DNA of 64,000 nt from Delphinapterus leucas (taxonomy: Eukaryota; Chordata; Mammalia; Artiodactyla; Monodontidae). Location of the stretch: NCBI RefSeq assembly GCF_002288925.2, contig NW_022098067.1:2779926-2843925 (forward strand). The letters run 5' to 3'. Shown one piece after another: positions 34,206-46,900 of the stretch. Under the pieces are notes generated by a model. That model saw nothing but the letters and a program-made list of their open reading frames with translations. It was not told the origin of the DNA and searched no databases. A program made the translations under genes and the position numbers. Position 1 is the stretch's first letter. Each line of letters starts with the position of its first letter.

Positions 34206-35478
34206 TATAATCGTAACATATTTATTTATTTATTTTTAATTATGTATTTATTTTTATTAAAGTATAGTTGATTTACAATGTTGTGCACATCTCTGCTGTA
34301 CAGGAAACTGACTCAGTTTTACACATATATACATTTTTAATATTCTTTTCCATTATGTTTTATCACAGGATATCGAATATAGTTCCATGTGCTATACATT
34401 AGGACCTTGTTGTTTATCCTTTCTATATATAATCATTTGCATGTACCAACCCCAAACTCCCAGTCTATCCCTTTCGCTTCCACCCCACCCTTTGGCAACA
34501 AGTCTCTTCTCTATGTCTATGAGTCTGTTTCTGTTTTGTGGATAGGTTTATTTGTGCCATATTTGAGATTCACATATAAGTGATATCATATGGCATTTGT
34601 CTTTCTCTTTCTGACTTACTTCACATAGTATGATAACCTCTAGTTGCATCCATATTACTGCAAATGGCATTATTTCATTCTTTTTAATTGCTGAGTAGTA
34701 TTCTATTGTATATATGTACCTCATCTGCTTTATCCATTCATCTGTTGATGGACATTTAAGTTGTTTCCATGTTTTGGCTATTGTGAATAGTGCTGATATA
34801 AACATAGGGGTGCATGTTTCTTTTTGAATTATACATTTGTCTGGTTATATTCCTTGGAGAGGGATTGCTGAATCTTATGGTGATTCTATTTTTAGTTTTC
34901 TGAGGAACTTCCATAATCTTTTCCATAGTGGCTGTACCAACTTACATTCCCACCCACTGTGTAGGTGGGTTCCCTTTTCTCCACACCCTCACCAGCATTT
35001 ATTTGTAGACTTTCTAATGATGGCAATTCTGACCGGTCTGTGGTGGTACCTCATTGCAGTTTTGATTTGTATTTCTCTAATTATTAGTGATGTTAAGCAT
35101 CTTTTCATGTGCCTACTGGCCATCTGTATGTCCTCTTTGGAGAAATGCTTATTAAGGTCTTCTGCCCATCTTTCAATTAGGTTGTTTGTTTTTTTCTTGT
35201 TGAGTTGTATAAGCTGTTTGTATATTTTGGAGATTAGGCCCTTGTCTGTCACATCATTTGCAAGTATTTTCCCCCATTCTGTAGGTTTTCCTTTCTTTTT
35301 TTTTTCCTTTTTTTTTAATGGTTTTCTTTGCTGTGCAATAGCTTGTAAGTTTGATCAGGTTCCATTTGTTTATTTTAGTTTTTATTTCTGTTGCCTTGGG
35401 AGATTGACCTAAGAAAACATTGGTAAAATTTATGTCAGAGAATGTTTTGCCTATATTCTCTTCTAGGAGTTTTATGGT
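34206..35478 (-). mobile_element. 5'-truncated L1, 3' half
   Basis: The reverse complement runs from an ORF2 [13 protein letters not shown] region through the C-terminal domain (MRYIYTIEYYSAIKKNE visible on the minus strand near 34,690-34,745) to the 3' UTR and T-rich left edge (the poly-A end). The minus-strand frame has stops. Long plus-strand frames here (for example 191 codons at 34,837-35,412) are antisense shadows. Confidence 0.88.
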
Positions 35479-35621
35479 GTCATGTCTTATAATTCAAAAA
35501 GACAACATGCACCCCAATGTTCATAGCAGCATTATTTACAATTGCCAAGATATGGAAGCAAGTGATAAAGTAGATGTGGCATACATGTACAATAGAATAC
35601 TACTCAGCCATAAAAATATTA
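35479..35621 (+). mobile_element. Short L1 ORF2 C-terminal fragment
   Basis: Forward L1 sequence (AACATGCACCCCAATGTTCA, then ACTACTCAGCCATAAAAATA) from the extreme ORF2 C-terminus, wedged between a reverse L1 and a forward L1 endonuclease segment. It may be a surviving piece of old L1 copy B. Confidence 0.75.
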
Positions 35622-37737
35622 TCCAGACAGAAAGTCAACATGAAAACAGTGGTCTTAAATAATATATTATACTAGTTGGAATTAATAGATATTTTTAAAG
35701 GACATTTCATTTAAAAATAACAGGATACACATTATTTTAAAGTGCACACAGAACACTATCCAGGATAGCTCACAAGATAGGGCATGAAACAAGTCTCAAC
35801 AAATGTAAGAGGATAAGCATTATATCAAGAATCTTTTCCAACCAACATGATATGAAACTGGAAATTGCTATAGAAAGAAAAATGTAAAATCCACAAACAT
35901 GTGGATATTAAACAAATGCTACTAAAAACCCAGTGGGTCATGAAGAGATCATAAAATAACTTGAGACAAATAAAAATAAAATCACAACTTTCCAAAATCT
36001 ATGGCACCCAGAAAAGATAGTTCTAAGAGTGAGTTTATAATAATACAGGGCTAACTCAAGAAACAAGAAAATTCTCAAGTAAACAACCTAACCAAACATC
36101 TAATGGAATAGAAAAGAAAAACAAAGCCCAAAGTCAGCAGAAGTATGGAAATGTTAAAGATAAGAGCATAAATATATAATATATAGATAAAATATTGAAA
36201 GGATCATTGAAACCAAGAGCTGATTTTTGGAAAGACAAAATCAAGAACACCTTTGCCAGGCTCATTAAGAAAAAAAGAGAGAGGATCAAAATAAACATAG
36301 TAATAAATGAAAGAGAAGTTACAGCTTATATCACAGAAATACAAACAATCATAGAATATTACAGAGAGTTCTATAACAAAAATTGGACAGCCTAGAAGAA
36401 TGGATAAATTTATGGAAACATACAATATTCCAAGACTGAATCAGATGGAAATAGATAATCTGAACAGACTGATTACTAGTATTGAAATCGATTCAGTAAT
36501 CAAAATTCTCAAAAAAAAAAAAAAGTCCAGAAAAGGATAGCTTCACAGTGGAATTTTACTACATATATAAAGAAGGGTTAATAACTATCCTTTTTAAACT
36601 TTTCAAAAAGTTGATAAGGAGAGAACACTCCCAAACTCATTCTATGAGATCAGAATTATCCTGATAACGAATCTAGGTGAAGACACTACAAAAAATACAA
36701 GACGGTATTTTTGATGATTTAGATATAAAATTCTTCAACAAAATATTAGCAAATCAAATTTAAAAATAAAAGTGATCATATATGATCAAGCAGGATTTTT
36801 TCCAGATATGCAAATATGGTTCAATATCCACAAATCAATTAATGTGATACACCACAGTAACAAACAGAACAATAAAAATCACATAATCATCTCAAAGGCA
36901 GAGAAAAACATTTGCCAAAGTTCAATGAAAACTCAACAAAGTTGGTATAGAGCACACATATCTCAACATAATAAAGGCCGTTTATGACAAACCCACAGCT
37001 AACATGATACTCAATGGTGAAAAGCTGAAAACTTTCCTTCTAAGATCAGGAACAAGACAAGGATGTGTGCTCTTGTCAATTCTATTTAACATAGCATTGG
37101 AAGCCCTAGTCACAGCAATCAGACAAGCCATCAAAATAAATGCATCCAAATTGGAAGGAATTGAAGTTAAATCATCACTATTTGCAGATGACATGATACT
37201 ATATAGAGAAAACCCTAAGTCTCCACCAAAAAGATTATTAGAACTAATAAGTGAATTCAGTAAAGTTGCAATGCAAGATTAATATATGGAAATCTGTTTC
37301 TTTTCTATACACTAATAATGGACAAGCAGAAAGAGAAAGCAAGAAAATATATCAATTTACAATTGCATGAAAAAGAATAAAATGTCTAGGAATAAATTTA
37401 ACTAAGGAGGTGAAAGTCCTATACTTTAAAAAACAAGACATTGATGAATAAAATTGAAGATGATACAAATAAATGGAAAGATAGCTCATGTTCACGCATT
37501 GGAAAAATTAATATTATTAAAATGTCCATACTACTCAAAACAATCTACATATTTAATGAGTCCTTATGAAAATACCATGACATATTTCACAGAACTAGAG
37601 CAAATAATCCTAAAATATGTGTGGAACAACAAAAGACCCTGAATAGCCAAAGCCAAAGAAATCTTGAGAAAAAAAAGACAAAGCCAGAGTAACAAGCCCC
37701 CAGACTTCAGAATATATTACAAAGTTACAGTAATCAA

Positions 37738-38090
37738 AACAGTTTAGGACTTCCCCGGTGGCGCAGTGTTTAAGAATCTGCATGCCAATGCAGGGGACAT
37801 GGGTTCGAGCCCTGGTCTGGGAAGATCCCACATGCTGTGGAGCAGCTAAGACCATGCACCACAACTACTGAGCCTGAGCTCTAGAGTCCATGAGCCACAA
37901 CTACTGAAGCCTGCATGCCTAGACCTTGTGCTCCACAGCAAGAGAAGCCACTGCAATGAGAAGCCAGAACATCACAATGAAGAATAGACCCAGCTAGCTG
38001 CAACTAAAGAAAGCCTGCGTGCAGAAACAAAGACCCAATGCAGCCAAAACAATAAACAAATGAATTTATTAAAAAAAAAAAAAGAGTTTA
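37738..38090 (+). mobile_element. CHR SINE (long class) with target-site duplication
   Basis: Forward element at 37,747-38,081, about 335 bp, opening GGACTTCCCCGGTGGCGCAG. It has an extended body (CACAACTACTGAGCCTGAGC, GCCACAACTACTGAAGCCTG) absent from the short copies, and an A-rich tail. Flanks AACAGTTTA (37,738-37,746) and AAGAGTTTA (38,082-38,090) are a 9-bp duplication with one mismatch. It splits old L1 copy C in ORF2. Confidence 0.92.
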
Positions 38091-38569
38091 GTACTGGAAC
38101 AAATACTGACACATAGATCAATAGAACATAATACAGAGCACAGAAACAAATGCACACACACATAGTCAATTAATTTATGACAAAGGAGGCAAGATTATAC
38201 ATTCCCTTTATAAGTGGTGTGGAAAAAACTGGATAGCTGTATGTAAAATAATTGAAAACATTTTTTCACAATGTATACTAAACTAAACTAAAAAAAAAAA
38301 AAAGATTAAAGATCTATACATAGGAACAGAAACCATAAAACTCCTAGAAGAAGACACAGGCAGTATACTCTTTGACATAAGACTCAGCAATATATTTTTT
38401 TAATCTGTCTCCTCAGGCAAGAGATATAAAATAAAACATAAACAAAGGGGACCTGATTAAAATTAAAAGCTTTTTCACAGTAAAGGAAACCATCAAAAAA
38501 AGAAAAGTCAACCTACTGAATGGGGCAAGATATTTGCAAATGATATGTCTGATAAGGGATTAATATACA

Positions 38570-38575
<6 letters not shown>

Positions 38576-38611
<36 letters not shown>
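38576..38611. repeat. (AT)18 microsatellite inside L1 ORF2
   Basis: Thirty-six bases of alternating AT placed within the L1 KGLI-IYKQL coding region of copy C, so an expansion after insertion. Confidence 0.95.
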
Positions 38612-38614
<3 letters not shown>

Positions 38615-39572
38615 ATACAATTCAATCTCAAAAAACAGATAATACAAAACAAAAAAAAATGGGTAGAAGACCCGAATTGGAATTTTTCCAAAGAAGGCAT
38701 ACAGATGGCCAATGAACACATGAAAAGATGTTCAACATCACTAATCAGCTGGGAAATTCAAATCAAAACCACAACAAGATACCACCTCACATTTTTCAGA
38801 ATGTCTATCATCAAAAGGCAACAAATAAGTGTTGTCAAAGATGTGGAGAAAAGAAAACCCTAGTATTTGTTGTTAGGAATGTAAATTGGTATAGCCATTA
38901 TGGAAAACAATATGAACGTTCCTCAGAAACTTAAAAATACAGCTACCATATTATTCAGCAATTCCCCTCGTAGGTATATATCTGAAGAAAATAACTAATA
39001 TGAAAAGATATATGCACCCCAATGTTCCTAATAGCATTATTTACCACAGCCAAGATATAGAAGAAATCTAAGTGTCTATCAATGGATGAAAGGATCAAGA
39101 GGATAGGGTATATATACATATGTTTTGTATATATATTCAATGGAACATTAGCCACTGGAAATTTTGTCACTTGCAACAACATGTACGGAATAGGAGCATG
39201 TGATGCTTAGTGAAGTAAGTCAGAGAAAGACGAACACTGTATGATATCACTTATATGTAAATCTAAAAAATAAAACAAAAGAAAGAGTATAACAGACAAA
39301 CAGACTCAGGAATAGAGAAGAAACTATTAATTATCAGTGAGGAGAGGGGTGGAGGGAGGGGAAAGATAGGGGAAGGGGATTAGATGTATAAACTACTAGG
39401 CATAACATAAAAAAGATGTTAGAATAGAAAGTCCAGCACAGGGAATATAGCCTGTATTTTATAATAGCTTTAAAAAGATTATAATATATAAAAATATCAA
39501 ATTACTATGTCATATACCTGAAACATAATATTTTAAGTCAACTATAGTTCAATTAATAAAAAAGTAAAAAAA

Positions 39573-41214
39573 GAACAATTCAGCATGTTATTGGAATAAG
39601 ATCATGGAAAACCATCATTTCATATCTGACAATGAAAGTTATGTCAGGGAAATGGTAATCAGCAAATGAAAAAATTGTTAATAAAAGGTTGACAGGGACC
39701 TTTATAAAGAAAGGATCAGACTTTCATCGCCTGAACCCATTGGTCATTTTTAGCATTATTAAAGCTGAGACATCTCAGACATTATGTACATTCTGATAGG
39801 ATGCAATCTATCTTAAGTACTCAGTGCAACCCAAGAAATATCCTTGTAAAATAAATTTAGCCTTAATCTAGATTTTAAAATTGACTTCCTGTCTACAAAA
39901 AATCCAGGACATAGATAAACATTTTAAACACTGACACAGACAATCAGTCAGCAAGATACAGAATATGGGATATTCTGTAGGACAATTTACTCAATTTCTC
40001 CAAAAAGTTCATTTCATTAAAAGGGGAGGGGTTGTTTTATTTATTTATTTTTAATTTTTTATTTGGAGGGGTTGTTTTAGATCAGAATATTTATAAGAGA
40101 TTCAGATATAACCAAATACAAAGAGTATACCTGATTTAGATTCTAATACATACAAACCAAGTATAAAAATGCATTTTTTCAAAATAAATAATGAGCTAAT
40201 TATAACCCATAGAATTAAATAAATATCCATGAACTATAATGATACAAGTGAATGATGGAATAAATAAATGAAAAGGAAAAGACAAACCTTGCTTATAAAG
40301 AAACCCAAATTGTACATACAGATACTCTTTCCAAAAGGAGGTGAAATTATGGAAAATGGAAACATTACAATGGAGAAACCCAGCATATACCACTATACAT
40401 ACACACACACATCTATACATGTACATATGTGTGTCTATATGCATGAGTGTATACATAAATGTGGGATACACATACATTCCACATGTCACTTTAACCAAGT
40501 GTTCAAAGCTAACATTACCACCCATAGTAAGTCATGTTTTTATCATTCTACAATGAGAAAAGCACTTCACATTTGTGGTCTTCCTCCCCAAAATCTATGA
40601 CTCCAGTCTAATCATGAAAAAATATTAAACAAACCTTAAAGAGAGACATTTTACAAAATAGCTCTTTTAAGTTGTCAAGCTTATTGTCAAGCAATTTAAT
40701 CTTTTGTTTTGCTGTTGTTATTCTCCATGTCTAATTCTTTTCTATAGATTTATATTAAAATATATAATGGAATTATTCCCACTCAGAAAAAATACTCAGT
40801 TCCTAAATCAAATCTACCAGAGTAGATGGATATCTTTTTTTTTGCTTAAATTGGATGGTATGGGGAAAATACTTTAATAATTTCTGTTTAAAATTTTAGA
40901 TAAGTGGCTATCATGAGGAACTTAAAATTGCATTAATTCCAATTTTGGAGATGAAGAAAAAGCTATAAAATTTGTAAAATGGCCTGAAATGAAGCTGCTG
41001 ATGACGAACTCTGACTCTAGTCAGTCACTTTAGAAAGGCCTAAGCCTAATTTTATGGGCCTTGACTCCAGCTAAACAGAGTCTGGAAGTGTGAAAATGTA
41101 TAACGTTATGTATTTTAATTTCTTAATGGTAATAAGATGCTAACTATTTCCACAGAAACATGGTAACTGGTGATTAATAGGTTCCAAATTTCAGGAATTT
41201 TACTGTGGTAGGTA
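39573..41214. other. AT-rich single-copy sequence, no gene seen
   Basis: No exon recognised. A degenerate CA/TACA microsatellite lies at 40,381-40,460. Open frames of up to 110 codons across the microsatellite (40,268-40,600) look like chance. Confidence 0.5.
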
Positions 41215-42490
41215 TTGTGTTGGCTAAAAAGTTCCTTCAGTTTTTAAGTAAAAATAAAAGGCACATTTTTTCATTTTCACTGAGAACTTTATTGAACAAC
41301 GTATTCACCATTTTGTTCCACTACCGTCTGCCATTTTTCAGGCAACTTTATAATTCCATTTTCCTAAAACTTTTTATCTTTTTGAACAAAGAACTGTTCC
41401 AGGTGCCTTTTACAGTCTTCCAGGGAATTGAAATTTTTTCCATTAAGAGAATTTGTAAAGACCGAAATAAATGGAAATCCAAAGGTGCAATATCTGGTGA
41501 ATACAGCAGATGAATCAGAACTTCCCAGCCAAGCTGTAACACTTTTTGCCTGGTCATCAAAGAAACATGCAGTCTTGGGTTATCCTGGTGGCAGAATATG
41601 CATTTTCTGTTGACAAATTACAGATACTTTTCATCGAGTGCTGCTTTCAGTTGGTTTAATTGGAAGCAGTACTTGTTGGAATTAACTATTTGGTTTTCCG
41701 GAAGGAGCTCATAATAGAGGACTCCCTTCCAATCCCACCATATATACAATATCACCCTCTTTGGATGAAGACCAGCCTTTGGTGTGGTTAATAGTGGTTC
41801 ATTTTGTTTGCCTATGATCTCTTCTGTTCCACATTATTGTACAGTATCCACTTTTCATTGCCTGTCACAATTTACTTCAGAAACGGAACATTTCATTACG
41901 TCTCAGTAGAGAATCGCATGTGGAAATACAGGTCAAGAAGGTTTTTTCGCTTACCTTATGTGGAACCCAAACATCAAAGCGATTAACATAGCTAAGCAGG
42001 TGAAAATGATTTTCAGCACTTGATTTGGCTATTTTGAGTATTTTGGCTATCTTCCACATGGTATAATGTTGATTGTTCTCAATTAATGTCTTGATTTGAT
42101 CGCTATCAATTTTAATTGGTCTACCTGACCGTGGAGCATCATCCAGCTAGAAATCTCCAGCACAAAACTTCGCAAACCACTTTTGACATGTTCAATCAGT
42201 CACAGAACCTTCTCCATACACTGAACAAATCTTTTTGTGTGTGTTTCCTTTGTGTTTTTACCTTTTCTGAGATAATAAAGCATAATATGCCAAAAATGTT
42301 CGCTTTTTTCTTCCATTTTCAATATTAAAATGGCTACACAAAAATTCACCAATTTTGATATTTTTAAATGCATGCTGATATGACAGCTGTCAAAATACAA
42401 TCTAACAAAATTGTTCTGAATGAAGTTGAAGACAACTAAGCGCTACTTGAGCCATCTTATGGAAAAAAAATGAACGAACTTTTGTCCTTT
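41215..42490 (-). mobile_element. Mariner DNA transposon, decayed
   Basis: About 1,276 bp flanked by TA dinucleotides (41,213-41,214 and 42,491-42,492), the mariner target. The left end TTGTGTTGGCTAAAAAGTTC and the reverse complement of the right end (GGACAAAAGTTCGTTCATTT) are recognisable terminal inverted repeats, matching the cetartiodactyl mariner known from cattle. Its transposase lies on the minus strand and is broken. Confidence 0.88.
41290..42330 (-). pseudogene. Mariner transposase remnant
   Basis: Mariner transposases cut and paste the element using a DD34D catalytic triad. Reading the minus strand: an N-terminal helix-turn-helix part (HIMLYYLRKGKNTKE, near 42,240-42,290); the linker motif WVPHKVSEKTFL with NRFDV before it (near 41,925-41,985); and the third-aspartate motif YSPDIAPLDFHLFRSLQ (near 41,450-41,505). 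These lie in different frames with stops between, so no functional enzyme is encoded. Confidence 0.88.
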
Positions 42491-43723
42491 TATGTGTGGT
42501 ACGTGCCTTTTACATATGCTAGTTACTATACTTTTTCTGTGACCCTTTAGGGTAGACAGTTTGAAATATGCATAAACCAGTGCAGAGAAGACATGAATAC
42601 TCACCTCAGGAGAATGTCACTCATGTTCCTCTGGAGTGGTAACTGGAGTGAGTGTCTACCACTTCTCAGAAGGCAGCCAAACTAACTCATGGATTCTCCT
42701 TTTTGGACATACATGCTATGCATTCTCACACTTTAATTCTCTGTAGGTCAGCAGTAAGATGGGGATATCTCTGTTTTAGGCCTTAGCATTGTATTTCATT
42801 CCACTATAGATGAAAGCTCTGAAGTGTAGATGGACTAATATATGGATGGAAAGAAATAAAACACCAACACAAACTTGCACCCCCACTCATTTTAAGTTTC
42901 CAGTTTATTTGACCAAGGAATTGGAATTTTATGAACACTGGAGGCTATACATAGAGGAATAGTTCTGAGTGTCTGTGGAGATTCTACAAGTCCCCCCAAA
43001 GGGTCTTATCAGACATAAAGAAAAATTCTTGCTGGATACTGAATTTTAGAATATCACTTTAGATGACCATTTGGAAAAATTTACACTAATAATCAACCCT
43101 GCCATTTAAAGACATGTTAATAAACATAAGGATTTTCTGTTTCTTAAATCAGACTCAGCTTTCTTAATATCGCAACCCAGAATAAGAACTTTGTCTCAAA
43201 TTCCACTCCCTGATTCTGACTTTTTAAATATATTCTGTGAAGGCAAACTCTTACAGTGCTTTGAAGAATGGAGGGAATTTACATTATAGCCAACGACTGA
43301 TTTGCCTCAACTATCCCCTCTCTAAGCATGTTTGATTTTATGCTCTTTTACCTAATAGGTTATCATACTGAGTTTGGTCTGAGAACCACAGTTAAAGTTT
43401 ATTTCCCCTCATTTTCCACCCTCAAATGGCCCATACTATTAGAGACAATAATCAACTTACTTAAATTAACAGGCAGAAATGTCTTTCAGAACCCTGTACA
43501 TCTATCTGCTTTGAAAACCTCTATGGACTTTTAGACATTTACATACCTTGAGGATTTAAATTTGAATAACTGTAATTATTGTTATTGACTATTTATGCTG
43601 TGTGTATGTGTGTTAATGGTAATACACTCTGGCAGCTAGCGACCTAATATATTGACTTTTTTGTTCTTTTAAACAGTTTCCCTAAATAACTCTAAAAATG
43701 CCCTTGTTTGGGGAATTTTTTTT
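42491..43723. other. Single-copy sequence, no gene seen
   Basis: No repeat family or exon recognised. Confidence 0.45.
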
Positions 43724-43957
43724 AAAAACTAAGGATGGGGTTTCCTTGGTGGTTCAGTGGTTAGGAGTTCGCCTGCTGATGCAGGGGACGCGGGTTCGTG
43801 CCCTGGTCTGGGAGGATCCCACATGCCGCAGAGCGGCTGGGCCCGTGAGCCATGGCCACTGAGCCTGTGCTTCCAGAGCCTGTGCTCCGCAACGGGAGAG
43901 ACCACAACAGTGAGAGGCCCGCATACCTCAAAACAAAACAAAACAAAACTAAGGATG
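43724..43957 (+). mobile_element. CHR SINE (short class) with target-site duplication
   Basis: Forward element at 43,738-43,944, opening GGGTTTCCTTGGTGGTTCAG and ending in CAAAACAAAACAAAAC-type tail. AAAACTAAGGATG occurs on both sides (43,725-43,737 and 43,945-43,957), a 13-bp target-site duplication. Confidence 0.95.
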
Positions 43958-46900
43958 TCCCTGGATTATACTTATTTCCCCTGCCCCAAACATGGAAGTA
44001 GCCACCCTGCAAGGAGCTCTGATTTATTTTTGTGAGAACTAGTATTAGAGACAAAAATCTTGGAGCTATAGATTTGTTATCAAGATGCCTGTTCAGACAC
44101 ATGTTGTAATGTTTTACATGAATATTCAGAGTAAAATGAAGCAGGGTATATTAACCATTCCGAAGCTGAACTTTTCTTTTTCTTCAAAAGAACCAGAATT
44201 ACACATTCAAATTCTAATTTAATTCTATTTCTTTTGACCTTGTTCTAATGTAAGAACTAATTTCCTCCTTTTTGCTTTCTTTGATGACATTGTCAAGTTA
44301 TACATCATCATATCAAGGCATATGTTTATGCTGGTGCCTTCTCCCAAACCTAGGAGTAATTATTCGTTTACTTATTCACTTATTTCCTTATTTATTATTT
44401 TATATCTGACTTAAGGATATCAGAAAATGTAACAAATTTTACAGGTACAGGTGCTCTTTTTCCCTTATGATTGCTTAAATACTAATTGCTTAAAAATAAA
44501 TCTCAACTTACCTCTAAGCTTAAAAAAAAAATCCACAAACAGAAACCAATTAAATGATCACAACAAATTCCACAGGGTTAAACCAAAACAATGGATATGA
44601 TGAAATGATCAAATATAAGACCTTGAGATTTTGTAGAAAACAGTCCTTTAAATACCTTAATAGTCACGAGTGTAACTCTTTGACATTCTAGCTAGTTTAC
44701 CTGAATGTTTCACTCCACTAAAGTCAATTGGGTTAATGTAAATATTTACTTTTTCTTGTATTGTAAGAGTCCCACATTTTAAAATGTAATCTAAGAATGG
44801 CATAATGTAAACTCACAATAAGAAGAAGAAATAATAATTAGAAAACTCATCTTACTCTTTTCAAATTTAACTAAAAATTTTAAGTGGAACAATTTCTGTG
44901 TCTCTATATTCCACAAGGCCCAACTCATAAAAGAGAGCATGTGTACATGGATATAACATATTTTGATTAGGAAGTCAGTATGCCTTGATATTTGCCTGAG
45001 TCTATGTTAGGGCAATGATCAGCTGTCCTCCTCAACTAGGGACACAGCATTTGGAAGTATTTCTCATCTGGTCCTGCATCCTATCATCCCTCTTGGAACT
45101 CAGCTTTCCCTTTCCTTCTGGAAGTCAACAACAAAATTTCTGTTTCTATGGGTTGTGATTGGTATTTATCCAACTTCTGAATGCCTTCTTTTAGCTTGGT
45201 TGTATCTGGACTATCTGTGTAGAATTTGGCCTAAGGACTTGAACACCTTGACTCTGCCACCTGCTTTCCTTACTTTCCCAATGTCAAAAGTCTTCCTATT
45301 ACATTAAATAATTTTGATATTTTAGAATATATATATATATATACATATATGTAACTGAACATCTATTGTGTCATTTGAAAAATTTATGCCTTGACCAAAC
45401 CTTGGGCCTTCCTCTTCAACTCTCATTAGAGATTAGCAGGTTCCCCACTCACTTGGCTAATCAAATTAGAAGCCAAGGAATTGTGCTTGGGCTGCCTTGG
45501 CTTGGCTTGGCCCTCTTTCTTTGTCAAATGCAAAGGGAGTGTCATACTTCTTATTACACTGCTGGGGCAATCTGTGGTATTGCTGACTGAGAGAACGGAT
45601 GAATGGAGAGAGATAAAACATGGGCACTAGATATGAGGTCCATGAATTGAGTCAGAACTCGTTGGAAGTAGGGGAGCTACACAGAGCAGGTCTGATGCAG
45701 TAAATCTGTGTGAACCTTTTTTCTGCCTCCTTTTATCTGTGGAGTTCCCCATGACACTCTACTCCAAGTATCCTCTCAAGAGGTAAGAACGAAACTAAAT
45801 TCTTGTTACGCCACTGCCTTTCTTTTCTCAAACTTATATCACCATGTGTGAAGACTTTAAATTGATAAACTAGACACTTTTGTTGAGGGAATAATGTAAG
45901 CCTGTGTAGAGAGACAGGCTTTACTGGAAAACTAAAGGCAGAGCCATTGTTCAGAGCCACGTGGCCTTGGCTCTGCTTTCTCCTCCAGATGCGAGTTTGA
46001 TTCAAAACCAGCAAGTGCGTTTCTTGTCTTTGCCATTGTTTCCTGGGTGTATATCTCCTTTGACAACCTCAGAGGAAGGATGTGTGTCAGTATCTTTGGC
46101 TGCATTCAGAAAGTCTTGTTTCTTGCCTATTAATACATTATTGCCTTAAAATTGCAAGGAGGATTACAGTCCATGCCGAAAGCTAGGTATTCAAAACAAG
46201 CTCTTTTAAATAAGTTAGCTAAATATTTTTCTTATTAATATTATTTTCAGATAAGTACATTCTGAGAGGAATACCAGGTGATCCTGATGTAGCCCTCTGT
46301 TTTGTGCCAGGAACCTTAACACTTCAAGAGTAGAACAGTCTATTGTTAAACAAGTCTAATTGTGAGGAAGATACTTTACCATACATGAAGCTAAACCTGT
46401 CTTCCATGTTTCCTAGCCTCCTAATCTCTATGTTTTTCAACTTTTTATCTCCTTTTTACCTCAGGCATTTATTAGTATAGTAAAGAGGCACAGGCTTAAA
46501 AGGATTCTCTTGTAAGAGCCACCATTATTTTTCAAGGAAAAGTCACAGCTAGGACTATGATCCCTTCCATGCTTGGAACCCTGAAAGCAACAGAAATGCT
46601 GGAGGAGCTGGTCCTTGATGTGCTGGAACTCAGATCTTGGTGACAATATTCAAGTTGTGACAGTTATGTAGTTTTCCCACTTCAAACTCAACCCTGAGAT
46701 ATAAATTAATCCTCAAAGTTATTGAGGAAACAGTTCTTAAAATAGTTGAATTTGAATTATAAATGGCCACAAATGAAACTTTATTATTATTTTTTTCTAA
46801 AAACTTAGAGTACAATTCAGAAAATGATCAGCAGTCTCTAATAAAGTATGCTTTGCCTTGGTTAATGAGCTGGAATTGGCTGACACCTCTCACTTAGTCC

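Larger units (their letters stand above)
35622..39572 (+). mobile_element. Old L1 (copy C), ORF2 and 3' end
   Basis: Starts within the endonuclease coding region (AAAACAGTGGTCTTAAATAA) and runs through the RT (37,004-37,282 includes [18 protein letters not shown] and [12 protein letters not shown]), the C-terminal region and 3' UTR to TTAATAAAAAAGTAAAAAA. It is heavily mutated. A long CHR SINE (37,747-38,081) and a TA repeat (38,576-38,611) interrupt it. Confidence 0.88.

Noticed and set aside
34837..35412. 191-codon plus-strand frame
   Set aside because: Antisense of a reverse-oriented L1 ORF2.
45989..46014. Short block between TTTCTCCTCCAG and GTGCGT, resembling a micro-exon
   Set aside because: Only 26 bases with no flanking exon in phase; a good acceptor and a weak donor can occur by chance.
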